From: Arcobacter nitrofigilis DSM 7299
Lineage (GTDB): Bacteria; Campylobacterota; Campylobacteria; Campylobacterales; Arcobacteraceae
Assembly (NCBI RefSeq): GCF_000092245.1
Contig: NC_014166.1
Coordinates: 1 to 64,000, forward strand
Length of the DNA: 64,000 nt
Direction of reading: 5' to 3'
Shown: positions 1 through 10,155 of the stretch, piece by piece
How the letters are laid out: the number at the start of each line of letters is the position of its first letter
Numbering within the stretch: the first letter of the stretch is position 1
Position numbers and translations under genes: made by a program
The notes under the pieces: generated by a model
The model's database searches: none
What the model saw: only the letters and a program-made list of their open reading frames with translations
Told to the model about the DNA's origin: nothing

Positions 1-27
1 ATTATATCTTAGTTTTTAAAATATTTT

Positions 28-40
28 AGATATAATATCT
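28..40 (+). promoter_or_regulatory. dnaA promoter region (-10 inside a palindrome)
   Basis: A TATAAT box at 31-36 sits in the perfect 13-base palindrome AGATATAATATCT, about 35 bases before the dnaA start codon. A good -10 hexamer is visible but no convincing -35, which is common in Campylobacterota sigma-70 promoters. The dnaA ribosome binding site (AAAGAG) is weak. Assigning the palindrome as an operator is inference. Confidence 0.5.
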
Positions 41-70
41 ACCAATCAAATAAAAAAGAGTTTATATTTA

Positions 71-1384
71 ATGACAACAAAAGAGATTTTATCAGTTTTA
101 AAAAATGAAACATCAAAATCAGACTATGACAGATACCTAAAACAACTTATATACAAAAAAATTTCATCTGACGATAACATAGCTATTTTTGAAGTTCCTA
201 ATAAATACATTGCAAACTGGATAAAAAGCAAATATTCAAAAATCATTCAACACTGTATTGAAACAATAGACGGTACTAAGCCAACTGTTGAGATAAAATT
301 AACAGGTGAAAAGAAAACTAAAAAAGAGATATTAAAAGAACAAGTTGGAAAAACAGATGTAGAAAGCACTATTTTAAATCCATCATATACTTTTGATTCT
401 TTTGTAGTTGGTTCATCAAATCAAATGGCTTTTAATGCTTCACTTGCTGTTTCAAAAAAACCAGGTATTCAATACAATCCCTTATTTATCTATGGTGGGA
501 CTGGTTTAGGTAAAACTCACTTGCTTCAAGCAATTGGAAATGACGCAATAGAACATGGTAGAACAATTATTTATGTTACGATTGAACAGTTTATGAATGA
601 CTTTACTTTTGCAATTAAAAACAAAAATATGGAACACTTTAGAAGTAAATATAGAAAATGTGATGTTTTATTAATCGATGATATTCAATTTTTAAGTGGT
701 AAAGAACAGACTCAAGAAGAGTTTTTCCACACTTTTAATGAACTTCATAATGCAGAAAAACAAATAGTTATGACTTCAGATAGACTTCCATCTCAAATAG
801 CTGGACTTGTTGATAGATTAAAATCAAGATTTGAGTGGGGTTTAACAGCTGATGTTCAAATACCAGGATTAGAGACAAAAATAGCAATTATTGAAAAAAA
901 ATCTGAATTAAATGGTATTCATTTAGAAAGAGAAATAGTAAATTATATTGCTACAAACCTTGATAATTCTATTAGAGAAATAGAAGGTGTACTAATTAGA
1001 ATAAATGCTAGTGCAGCCTTACTTAATCAAGAGATTAACTTACCAATGGTACAAAATCTTTTAAAAGAACAAATCAAAGAGACAAAAGAAAATATAAAAC
1101 TTCCTGATATAATAACAATCGTTGCAATAGAGCTTAATATCAAACCAAGTGATATTAAATCTAAAAAAAGAACAGCAATTGTAGCAAATGCAAGAAGAAT
1201 AGTGATATATTTAGCAAGAGAATTAACACACAACTCTATGCCAGATATTGCTAAGTTTTTAGGAATGAAAGATCATAGTTCAATTTCTCATAATATTAAA
1301 AAAGCAAATGAGTTAATTGAAAAAGATGAAAATTTCAAACTTATAATAGAAAATTTGAAAAATAAAATCATAAATAGAGGGTAG
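71..1384 (+). CDS. dnaA: Chromosomal replication initiator protein DnaA
   Basis: DnaA binds DnaA boxes at oriC, melts the AT-rich unwinding element and loads the replicative helicase. The 437-residue protein has the usual family length. It has an N-terminal helicase-interaction domain (about 1-75), a short linker, an AAA+ domain with Walker A GGTGLGKT near residues 142-149 and Walker B LLIDDIQF, and a C-terminal box-binding helix-turn-helix with the signature DHSSISHNI near residue 400. It is the first gene of the window and is followed by dnaN and gyrB on the same strand, the classic origin arrangement. Identification is certain; the ATG at 71 fits the family N-terminus. Confidence 0.98.
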   Translation: MTTKEILSVLKNETSKSDYDRYLKQLIYKKISSDDNIAIFEVPNKYIANWIKSKYSKIIQHCIETIDGTKPTVEIKLTGEKKTKKEILKEQVGKTDVESTILNPSYTFDSFVVGSSNQMAFNASLAVSKKPGIQYNPLFIYGGTGLGKTHLLQAIGNDAIEHGRTIIYVTIEQFMNDFTFAIKNKNMEHFRSKYRKCDVLLIDDIQFLSGKEQTQEEFFHTFNELHNAEKQIVMTSDRLPSQIAGLVDRLKSRFEWGLTADVQIPGLETKIAIIEKKSELNGIHLEREIVNYIATNLDNSIREIEGVLIRINASAALLNQEINLPMVQNLLKEQIKETKENIKLPDIITIVAIELNIKPSDIKSKKRTAIVANARRIVIYLARELTHNSMPDIAKFLGMKDHSSISHNIKKANELIEKDENFKLIIENLKNKIINRG

Positions 1385-1544
1385 GTGTAGAAAAGTTTCA
1401 AACCATTATGTGAATAGATGTGAATATCTTTAATCTTTTAGTCACTCTTACAAGAGTTGATTGTATCGAATTAAATCAAGAGTTTTCATCTATTCACATA
1501 GTCTACTACTACCACTAAATAAAATAATAAATAAAGGGGATAAC
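1385..1544. other. oriC: Candidate replication origin element between dnaA and dnaN
   Basis: This 160-base spacer holds three TTATTCACA-like DnaA boxes. Two are on the minus strand at 1409-1417 and 1419-1427 (read as TGTGAATAG and TGTGAATAT) and one on the plus strand at 1490-1498 (CTATTCACA). The outer pair lies in a perfect 13-base inverted repeat, ATGTGAATAGATG at 1408-1420 and CATCTATTCACAT at 1487-1499. An AT-only stretch near 1515-1536 could be the unwinding element, and a small hairpin (ACTCTTACAAGAGT) lies at 1444-1457. Epsilonproteobacterial origins are known to lie next to dnaA with boxes of the TTATTCACA type. The origin call is inference from this cluster. Confidence 0.6.
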
Positions 1545-2615
1545 ATGAGATTTATCATTGCTAAAAATATCTTTGAAAATATAATCTCTTCAATGCAACC
1601 ATTTTTAGAAAAAAAAGATTCTAGTTCTATTACTTCACATATATATTTAGAAGTAATAAATTCTAAATTAATATTAAAAGCTACAGATTATGAAATTGGA
1701 TTAGAATCTTATGTAAATGATATTGAAGAATCAACAGATGGAAAAGGTACAGTTAACGGAAGTAATCTATTAGGTATTATTAAAAGATTAAAAAATGACA
1801 AAATCATTGTTGAAACTATAGATAATAACTTAGTTATAAAACAAAGCAGATCAACTTTTAAATTACCTATGTATGATGCTAATGAATATCCTAATCTAAT
1901 TATGAATACTGAATTAAATATATTAAATATTTCAACAATTAGTTTAGTAAATAGCATAAGAAAAATTACACCAGCTATTGATAACAATAATCCAAAATTT
2001 GAATTAAATGGTGCTTTAATTGATATTAAAAATTCTAAAATAAATTTTGTAGCAACAGATACAAGAAGACTTGCTATTTCTCATTTACAAAATATTTCAA
2101 ATAATGAATCTCAATTTATCATTCCTAAAAAAGCAATTATAGAAATTCAAAAACTATTTTTAGATGATGCGAAGATAGCTTATGATGATACAAATTTAGT
2201 GATAGAAACTGATAATTCTAAATTTTTTACAAAATTAATTAATGGAAAATTTCCAGATTATGAAAGAATTATTCCAAATAGTTTAAAATATAATTTAACA
2301 TTACCAAAAGCTATGTTAATTGATTCTATTAAATTAGTTACATCTTTGTTTTCAAATATTAAAATTACATTTTCTCCAAATTCTATGGTATTTGAATCTT
2401 TAGATGAAGATACAGAATCTAAAACTCAAATTGATATTGATTTAAATATTAGTGAAAATTTTTATTTAGCAGTAAATGCTAAATATTTATTAGATTTTTT
2501 AAGCATGTCAAATAATGAAAATGTTGTAGTTGGATTCAATGAATCTAATTTACCATTTTATTTAGAAGATGATAAATTTTTTACAATTGTAATGCCAATT
2601 GTGCTAGACAAATAA
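1545..2615 (+). CDS. dnaN: DNA polymerase III sliding clamp (beta subunit)
   Basis: The beta clamp encircles DNA and tethers the polymerase. The 356-residue product begins MRFIIAKNIFENIISS and ends in VMPIV, matching the three-domain clamp fold and the usual 355-375 residue length. I start it at ATG 1545, directly after the ribosome binding site AAAGGGGAT. The frame stays open 28 codons further upstream, but that extension would run through the origin boxes and has no similarity to clamps. It lies between dnaA and gyrB. The coding sequence is strikingly AT-rich, even for this window. Confidence 0.96.
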   Translation: MRFIIAKNIFENIISSMQPFLEKKDSSSITSHIYLEVINSKLILKATDYEIGLESYVNDIEESTDGKGTVNGSNLLGIIKRLKNDKIIVETIDNNLVIKQSRSTFKLPMYDANEYPNLIMNTELNILNISTISLVNSIRKITPAIDNNNPKFELNGALIDIKNSKINFVATDTRRLAISHLQNISNNESQFIIPKKAIIEIQKLFLDDAKIAYDDTNLVIETDNSKFFTKLINGKFPDYERIIPNSLKYNLTLPKAMLIDSIKLVTSLFSNIKITFSPNSMVFESLDEDTESKTQIDIDLNISENFYLAVNAKYLLDFLSMSNNENVVVGFNESNLPFYLEDDKFFTIVMPIVLDK

Positions 2616-2625
2616 AAAAGGATAA

Positions 2626-4947
<2,322 letters not shown>

Positions 4948-4975
4948 AAGACATCTTTTAATTAATTTCTGCGTT

Positions 4976-5037
4976 GGAGGCTGAGTTTTTACTCAGTCAC
5001 CTACTTTTAGTAGGCTCCTTCGCAAAAACTCACCTCC
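4976..5037. repeat. Intergenic long imperfect palindrome with two inner hairpins
   Basis: The outer arms GGAGGCTGAGTTTTT (4976-4990) and AAAAACTCACCTCC (5024-5037) pair over 14 bases with one bulged C. Inside are two further hairpins, TGAGTTTTTACTCA (about 4982-4995) and CCTACTTTTAGTAGG (about 4999-5013), so two folds compete. There is no run of T immediately after the outer stem. It lies 29 bases after gyrB and could be a terminator or a dispersed intergenic repeat. Only one copy is in this window. Confidence 0.55.
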
Positions 5038-5093
5038 GCCTTGACCTTAAATAAAATATGACTTTTAGTAATAATATTTTGTTATTGCTTTTA

Positions 5094-5111
5094 TATAACA
5101 AATATGTTATA
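5094..5111 (+). promoter_or_regulatory. Operator/promoter of the toxin-antitoxin pair
   Basis: The inverted repeat TATAACA-AATA-TGTTATA occupies 5094-5111, nine bases before the toxin start, and contains a -10-like TATAAC/TTATAAT. Toxin-antitoxin operons are usually autoregulated through such a palindrome bound by the antitoxin, which would block the promoter. The palindrome is seen directly; the autoregulation is inferred. Confidence 0.55.
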
Positions 5112-5119
5112 ATTTTCCC

Positions 5120-5452
5120 ATGAATTGGAATATAGAATACTTTAATGAAAGTGTAGAAAACCAAATACTAGATTTACCTGTTGGTTTATTGGCGAGATAT
5201 TTAAAACTTACAGATATGATGTTAATACATGGATCAAATTTAGGTTTACCACACACAAAATCTTTAAGTAGTGGACTTTTTGAGCTTCGTTTAAAAAGTA
5301 AAGAAGGTATTGGGAGAGTATTTTATTGTACCAAAGTTGGTAAAAATATTATTATGCTTCATTCATTTGTAAAAAAATCTCAAAAGATTCCTAAGAATGA
5401 AATGGATATAGCATTACAAAGATTAAAAGAGGTAAAAGAAAATGACTCATGA
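5120..5452 (+). CDS. Type II toxin, RelE/HigB superfamily (phage Gp49-like)
   Basis: This is a 110-residue basic protein of the RelE/ParE fold, Gp49-like HigB branch. The core motifs are LPHTKSL, LFELRLKSKEGIGRVFY and the C-terminal strand NIIMLHSFVKKSQKIPKNE. Proteins of this family are ribosome-dependent mRNA interferases that halt growth when their antitoxin is lost. It is upstream of and overlaps its antitoxin gene by 11 bases, the toxin-first order typical of HigBA pairs. Cleavage activity is inferred from the family, not from catalytic residues, which vary widely. Confidence 0.85.
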   Translation: MNWNIEYFNESVENQILDLPVGLLARYLKLTDMMLIHGSNLGLPHTKSLSSGLFELRLKSKEGIGRVFYCTKVGKNIIMLHSFVKKSQKIPKNEMDIALQRLKEVKENDS

Positions 5453-5741
5453 AGAATTAAAACAAAAAGCATTACAAAATAAAAATGTAAAAAAAGAATA
5501 TGATGATTTAGAATTAGAGTTTCAACTTCTAAACGAGATGCTTCACGCTAGAAAAGAGGCTGGATTAAATCAATTACAAGTTGCAGAACTTATGGGAACT
5601 AAACAAACAGCAATAACAAGACTTGAATCAGCTTTAAGTGCGGGTGGTCATTCTCCATCACTTACAACATTAAAAAAGTATGCAAATGCTGTAGGGTGTC
5701 ACTTGGATATTAAATTTGTAAATAACAGAGAAAGTATATAG
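5442..5741 (+). CDS. XRE-family antitoxin (HigA-like)
   Basis: This 99-residue protein has a single helix-turn-helix of the XRE/Cro type in its second half (NQLQVAELMGTKQTAITRLE, then SPSLTTLKKYANAVG). The charged N-terminal helix probably wraps the toxin. It overlaps the upstream toxin gene by 11 bases, consistent with translational coupling. It is expected to neutralise the toxin and repress the operon through the 5094-5111 palindrome. The family assignment is secure; the partner is assigned by position. Confidence 0.87.
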   Translation: MTHEELKQKALQNKNVKKEYDDLELEFQLLNEMLHARKEAGLNQLQVAELMGTKQTAITRLESALSAGGHSPSLTTLKKYANAVGCHLDIKFVNNRESI

Positions 5742-5750
5742 CATAAAAAA

Positions 5751-5803
5751 GAAAACATATATTATTTAATTATAAATGTTTTCTTATATGTTATAATATT
5801 TTT
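5751..5803 (+). promoter_or_regulatory. Hairpin and promoter between antitoxin and metallopeptidase genes
   Basis: GAAAACAT (5751-5758) pairs with ATGTTTTC (5776-5783), a possible weak terminator for the toxin-antitoxin operon. Immediately after comes TATGTTATAAT, giving a -10-like TTATAAT just before the next start codon. Note that ATGTTATAAT also appears in the toxin operator, so the antitoxin might bind here too. That is inference. Confidence 0.35.
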
Positions 5804-5805
5804 AT

Positions 5806-6309
5806 ATGAAAAACCTAAAATACCTAAACCACTACCCAAAAGACATAATCTCACAAATACAAAAGTTAATAGATGATAAAAAGCTTGATAAGTATTTGTT
5901 AAATAAATACAAAACTTCCCATGAGTATAAAAATGATAAAGCCCTCTACTCTTATGCTATGGATTTTAAAAATAGCTATTTGAAAAAGTCACTTCCTCTA
6001 AGTAAGGTGATTTATGATGGTAAGATAAATGTTATTAATGATGCTTTGGGTTTACATACTATTATTTCTCGAGTTCAAGGTGGGAAGTTAAAAAGTAAAA
6101 ATGAGATACGAATAGGAACTTTGTTTAAAAATGTTCCAGAAGAGTTTCTTAGAATGATTGTAGTGCATGAATTAGCTCATTTAAAGGAAAAAGAACATGA
6201 TAAGGCCTTTTATAGTTTATGTTGCTTTATGGAGCCTAATTATCATCAATTTGAATTTGACCTAAGAGTTTATCTTACATATATGGATTTATATGGAAAA
6301 CTTTATTAA
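5806..6309 (+). CDS. YgjP-like M48-type metallopeptidase domain protein
   Basis: This 167-residue protein carries the zinc motif VVHELAHLKEKEHDKAF near residues 123-139: HELAH, then a third histidine after five residues, the HExxH-(x)5-H arrangement of the YgjP/DUF45 (COG1451) and SprT-like families. The aromatic and charged C-terminal tail (YHQFEFDLRVYLTYMDLYG) fits too. Family members are soluble; E. coli YgjP has been described as a UTP pyrophosphatase rather than a protease, so the substrate cannot be called. It stands alone after the toxin-antitoxin pair. The family is certain; the function is not. Confidence 0.8.
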   Translation: MKNLKYLNHYPKDIISQIQKLIDDKKLDKYLLNKYKTSHEYKNDKALYSYAMDFKNSYLKKSLPLSKVIYDGKINVINDALGLHTIISRVQGGKLKSKNEIRIGTLFKNVPEEFLRMIVVHELAHLKEKEHDKAFYSLCCFMEPNYHQFEFDLRVYLTYMDLYGKLY

Positions 6310-6382
6310 TATATAACAATCTGCAATAAAATTAATCCACTTTAAAAATTTATCTTATACTTCTACAAATCATATGATTAAT

Positions 6383-6547
6383 GTCCCTTTTAAATGGGAC
6401 ATTTAAAGAAGAACTCGTTCTTCTCTTTAGGATTTCTCAAAGAGAGTGCAAGCACAAGGTTTCTTTAATTGGGATTTATTTCCAATGCTAAAAGAAATCA
6501 TAAAATTACAGTCCCTTTTAAATGGGACATTTAAAAGGAATAATAAA
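6383..6547 (+). repeat. Structured leader element, copy A (upstream of DUF3010 gene)
   Basis: This is one of three related elements in the window (others at 47931-48049 and 56392-56547, both minus strand). In order: hairpin GAAGAACTCGTTCTTC at 6408-6423 with AACTCGTT at its tip; the conserved single strand CTCTTTAGGATTT; TTTCTTTAA; a second stem ATTGGGATTTATTTCCAAT at 6468-6486; then a GTCCC/GGGAC stem ending at TTTAAAAGGA, which is the ribosome binding site region. Copy A is also flanked by a perfect 25-base direct repeat beginning GTCCCTTTTAAATGGGACAT (6383-6407 and 6511-6535). It is either a cis-regulatory RNA or a small mobile or intergenic repeat. Confidence 0.65.
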
Positions 6548-6943
6548 ATGAATATATGTGGAATAGAACTAAAAGCAAATCAAACAATCTTAGCAGTACA
6601 AATAGATGGTGAATATAAAGATTTAAAAACAAAAAAGATTACTTTGGAAGATGATGAAAAACAAGAGTCAATAAGAAGTTATTGTAATGACTTATTAGTA
6701 TTTTTAACGCAAAATGATATTGAGCAAGTATATATTAAAAAAAGAGCAAAAAAAGGAAATTTTGCAGGTGGTGCAGTTACTTTCAAAATGGAGAGTTTAA
6801 TCCAACTAAATCCCAAATGTACAGTTGATTTGGTATCCGCTCAAGCTATGGGAAGTTTTGAGAGAAAAAATAGTATTGAGTACCCAGAAGCTTTAAATAA
6901 ATATCAAGAACAAGCTTATCTTACAATTTTAACTTCTAAATAA
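6548..6943 (+). CDS. DUF3010 family protein
   Basis: The 131-residue protein begins MNICGIELKANQTILAVQ, the conserved start of the DUF3010 family (small proteins of unknown function, RNase H-like in appearance). Further motifs are KKRAKKGNFAGGAVTFKMES and a C-terminal KYQEQAYLTI. I start it at ATG 6548, after AAAAGGAAT. The frame is open for 34 more codons upstream, but those lie inside the structured leader. The product is probably cytosolic. No function is known. The same leader type precedes two nif-operon genes, hinting at shared control. Confidence 0.75.
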   Translation: MNICGIELKANQTILAVQIDGEYKDLKTKKITLEDDEKQESIRSYCNDLLVFLTQNDIEQVYIKKRAKKGNFAGGAVTFKMESLIQLNPKCTVDLVSAQAMGSFERKNSIEYPEALNKYQEQAYLTILTSK

Positions 6944-7253
6944 AAATAGCTTACAAAAATGTAAGTCAAATAAAGCGGAATTATCAAAAATGTCAAAATT
7001 ATGTATAATTTTTTTGTAAAATAGTCTATTTTACGTTAAAGTTTTGTTTATCTTTTAAAAAAAATTTTACTTTTTTGCTAAAAGATAGCCTAAAAATCGA
7101 TATTACACATTATTTGTTCTTATATAAGAACAAGTCCTTATATAAGTATAGTTTAAGCTTTAACATATAATACTTAAGTTTATTAAACAGTAGTTTAAAA
7201 AAAAATAAGAAATTTAAACTCAGTTTTTTAAAGTATATAACAAAGGGGAAAAA
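6944..7253 (+). promoter_or_regulatory. Promoter/operator region of the dctPQM-aldA operon
   Basis: This 310-base gap has no gene. It holds the perfect 20-base palindrome TTGTTCTTATATAAGAACAA (7114-7133), followed at once by CTTATATAAG (7137-7146). The same CTTATATAAG core occurs in front of the aldolase/IclR genes at 13889-13902, so it is the likely binding site of the IclR regulator encoded at 14054. A small stem CTTACAAAAATGTAAG near 6950 may end the DUF3010 transcript. The ribosome binding site AAAGGGG precedes dctP. Confidence 0.65.
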
Positions 7254-8267
7254 ATGTTTAAGAAATTACTAAAGCTATCTTTAGCTATAGGAATGTTTGC
7301 TACGTTCTTACAAGGGGCAAGTACGTTTACTTTAAAGTTACAGTCAGCAGATCCATCGGGGTCTATTAATTTTAAGTTACAAGAGAAGTGGGCAAAAACC
7401 GTTGCTACTATGACTAATTCTGATATTAAAATTGAAATTTTACCAGTAAATAGTATTGTAAAATATACTGAAACATTAGATGCAATTGGTGCAGGTGTTC
7501 TTGATGGAGAGATATCTTCAATCGCTTATTTTTCTGGTAAAGATCCAGCATTTGCTTTAATGGGAAATACTGTTGGTGCTTGGAGTGATCCAAATGATTT
7601 AATTTTGTTTATGGAGTATGGAGGAGGAAATGAATTTATGAATAAATTGATGAATCCTTATGGTGTAACATTTGTTTCTGCTATGACAAATGGTTTAGAA
7701 TCATTAGTTGCAAAAAAACCAATAAGAAGTGTTGCTGAATTAAAAGGCTTGAAAATGAGAGCACCAGAAGGTCTTGTTCAAGCAGTATTTAAAGCAGCTG
7801 GAGCAGCACCTGTAAATTTACCATATAGTGAAGTATTTACTTCATTGGATAAAGGGGTAATTGAAGCAGCAGATGCATCTACCTTGGCTGTAAATGCTCA
7901 AGCAGGACTTAATAAAATTGCAAAATATCCTATCTTCCCAGGTTTTCATTCTATTCCTTTAATGGATCTTTCAATTAATACTAAACTTTGGAATAAAATG
8001 CCAAAAAACTACCAAGAAATAATTAAAGTTTCTTTTAGAGATTATGTGAGACAAATTATTTCTACAATAAAACTTTCTGATAAAGCAGAAGCAGCAAGAG
8101 CAACTGCTACTAAAGATTATACTATTATAACTTGGCCAGAATCAGAAAAAATAAAATTTAGAAGAATAGCACAAGGTGAGTGGAAAAAAATGTCTACAGA
8201 ATCTCCTAATGCAAAAGAAGCATATGATCTTATTACTAAGTTCTTAAAAGATAATGGAATGATTTAA
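7254..8267 (+). CDS. dctP: TRAP transporter periplasmic solute-binding protein (DctP)
   Basis: This 337-residue DctP-family protein has a signal peptide (MFKKLLKLSLAIGMFATFLQGAS) and the family signature around residues 150-190 (KGLKMRAPEGLVQAVFKAAG, then PVNLPYSEVFTSLDKGVIEAADA), with the conserved arginine that pairs with the substrate carboxylate. It binds an organic acid in the periplasm and delivers it to DctQM. It is the first gene of an operon with dctQ, dctM and aldA. The context (L-rhamnonate dehydratase, KDR-type aldolase, lactaldehyde dehydrogenase) suggests a sugar acid such as L-rhamnonate as substrate; that is inference. Confidence 0.93.
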   Translation: MFKKLLKLSLAIGMFATFLQGASTFTLKLQSADPSGSINFKLQEKWAKTVATMTNSDIKIEILPVNSIVKYTETLDAIGAGVLDGEISSIAYFSGKDPAFALMGNTVGAWSDPNDLILFMEYGGGNEFMNKLMNPYGVTFVSAMTNGLESLVAKKPIRSVAELKGLKMRAPEGLVQAVFKAAGAAPVNLPYSEVFTSLDKGVIEAADASTLAVNAQAGLNKIAKYPIFPGFHSIPLMDLSINTKLWNKMPKNYQEIIKVSFRDYVRQIISTIKLSDKAEAARATATKDYTIITWPESEKIKFRRIAQGEWKKMSTESPNAKEAYDLITKFLKDNGMI

Positions 8268-8779
8268 TGGAAAATTCTGAGCTGAAATATAATAAACTCG
8301 ACCGATTGATAATTTCAATCGGTCGAAAGATTTGTATTTTTTATATAGTTTGTTTTATCATTATTTGTTATGAGGTATTTTCTCGATATGTACTTAATTC
8401 GCCTACTTCTTGGGTTCAAGAAACAACAACTTTGATAGCAGGTATTTTATTTATTTGGGGAGGATTACACTCTTTAACAACTGATAGACATATAAAAATA
8501 ACTATTTTATATGATATGCTAACAAAAAAATACAAATATTATGTTGATATTTTAATTTCAACATTATTAATAATATGTTTAGTATTTATGAACTATTCAG
8601 CTTTTTTACTTTTCAAAAGTTCTTGGTTTAAGCCTTGGGGTGCTTTTTATATGGAAACTTCTGGTTCTGCGTGGAATCCACCATTTCCAGCAATATCAAA
8701 ACTTGTTTTATTTGTGGTTTTAATATTGATGCTTATACAAGTACTTGTTAAATTTATTTCTATACTTAGGAGAAAATAA
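8267..8779 (+). CDS. dctQ: TRAP transporter small membrane subunit (DctQ)
   Basis: This 170-residue protein has four predicted membrane helices, typical of DctQ. The family motif is in helices 1-2 (YEVFSRYVLNSPTSWVQETTT), where the SRYV and PTSWVQE residues are conserved. It forms the membrane complex with DctM for sodium-driven uptake. Its ATG overlaps the dctP stop codon by one base (TAATG), indicating translational coupling, and its own stop overlaps dctM likewise. Confidence 0.92.
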   Translation: MENSELKYNKLDRLIISIGRKICIFYIVCFIIICYEVFSRYVLNSPTSWVQETTTLIAGILFIWGGLHSLTTDRHIKITILYDMLTKKYKYYVDILISTLLIICLVFMNYSAFLLFKSSWFKPWGAFYMETSGSAWNPPFPAISKLVLFVVLILMLIQVLVKFISILRRK

Positions 8780-10104
8780 TGTTTGAATTACTTAATATTT
8801 CTTCTATGGGAATAGAAGCTGGTAGTTTATTGATGCTAGGAATGATAATTGGATTATTGATTCTTGGATTACCTTTGGCATTTATAACTGCCTTGGTTGC
8901 TGGATTCTTCTTGCTTTTTTGGATTGGACCTCAAGCTTCAAGTTTAATATCAACAAGAGTTTATGCCTTTGTTACATCTTATGCCTTTGTGTCCGTGCCC
9001 ATGTTTGTATTGATGGCCGCCATACTTGATGGATCAAATATATCTAAAGACTTATTTGCTGCTATGAAATCTTTCAGTGGTAATATAAGAGGTAGTGTTG
9101 CTATTCAAACTATAGTTCTAGCAGTTTTTTTAGCTGCAATGTCTGGAATTATAGGTGGTGAAACAATTTTATTAGGGATGATTGCCCTTCCTCAAATGTT
9201 AAAAATGGGTTATGATAAAAAACTTGCAATTGGGGTTGTTGTTTCAGGTGGTGCTTTAGGAACTATGGTTCCCCCATCTATTGTATTGATAATTTTTGGT
9301 TTAACAGCAAATGTTTCAATTTCAGATTTGTTTACAGCAGCATTTATACCAGCTTTAATGCTTGCAGGATTTTATGTAGCCTATGTATTAATAAGAGGAT
9401 ACTTAAATCCAAGTATGGTTCCTGAATCAGTACAAGAATATGTTCCTTGGAGTGAGAAATTTAAGGCTTTAAAAAAAGTTATTCTACCATTATTTGTCGC
9501 AGCAAGTGTTTTAGGAAGTATTTATATGGGAATTGCATCAGTTACAGAATCTTCTGCTATTGGTGTATTAGGTATCACGATTTCAGTATATTTAAGAAAA
9601 GAACTTACTTGGAAATTGATGGTTGATAGTGCTTATAAGACCTTAGAGACTTGTGGTACTATTATTTGGATAGGAATAGGTGCTACTTTATTAGTAGGTG
9701 TTTTTAATCTTATGGGAGGAATTGAGTTTGTTAAAGGTGTAATATTAGCACATGGAAGTGGTTCCCCTGTTTATATAATATTTTTAATGATGGTAATTCT
9801 ATTTTTCTTAGGTATGTTTTTGGATTGGGTTGGAATTGTTTTATTAACAATACCTATTTTTATGCCAATTGTTATTGCCTTAGGTTATGACCCTGTTTGG
9901 TTTGGTGTGTTGTTTGCTTTAAATATGCAAATAGCATTTTTATCCCCTCCATTTGGAACGGGTGTATTTATTTTAAAAACTGTTGCTCCATCAGATGTAT
10001 CACTAGGTGATATATTTAAAGCTGTAATTCCTTTTATAATGTTACAGGCTTTAGCAATTGTCGTGTTAATTATATTTCCAGAAATTGCATTATGGTGGAA
10101 ATAA
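8779..10104 (+). CDS. dctM: TRAP transporter large membrane subunit (DctM)
   Basis: This 441-residue, roughly 12-helix protein of the DctM family is the ion-coupled transport channel. Visible family motifs are PMFVLMAAIL, the MSGIIGGETILLGMIALPQM segment, [18 protein letters not shown], and near the end FLSPPFGTGVFILK. The length and motifs are normal. It overlaps dctQ by one base. aldA follows after about 50 bases with its own ribosome binding site (AAGGAG), probably on the same transcript. Confidence 0.95.
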   Translation: MFELLNISSMGIEAGSLLMLGMIIGLLILGLPLAFITALVAGFFLLFWIGPQASSLISTRVYAFVTSYAFVSVPMFVLMAAILDGSNISKDLFAAMKSFSGNIRGSVAIQTIVLAVFLAAMSGIIGGETILLGMIALPQMLKMGYDKKLAIGVVVSGGALGTMVPPSIVLIIFGLTANVSISDLFTAAFIPALMLAGFYVAYVLIRGYLNPSMVPESVQEYVPWSEKFKALKKVILPLFVAASVLGSIYMGIASVTESSAIGVLGITISVYLRKELTWKLMVDSAYKTLETCGTIIWIGIGATLLVGVFNLMGGIEFVKGVILAHGSGSPVYIIFLMMVILFFLGMFLDWVGIVLLTIPIFMPIVIALGYDPVWFGVLFALNMQIAFLSPPFGTGVFILKTVAPSDVSLGDIFKAVIPFIMLQALAIVVLIIFPEIALWWK

Positions 10105-10155
10105 AAATTTTATTTGTAATTATTTGAATATATAAAAGTTAATAAGGAGAAAATT

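Noticed and set aside
6446-6547. Extended N-terminus for the DUF3010 protein
   Set aside because: The extra 34 codons run through the structured leader shared with two other loci. ATG 6548 has AAAAGGA upstream and matches the family start.
6383-6547. Integron attC site or CRISPR repeat as an explanation of the repeated element
   Set aside because: There are no spacers at regular intervals, no attC core sites, no integrase or cas genes in the window, and the three copies lie far apart in front of genes.
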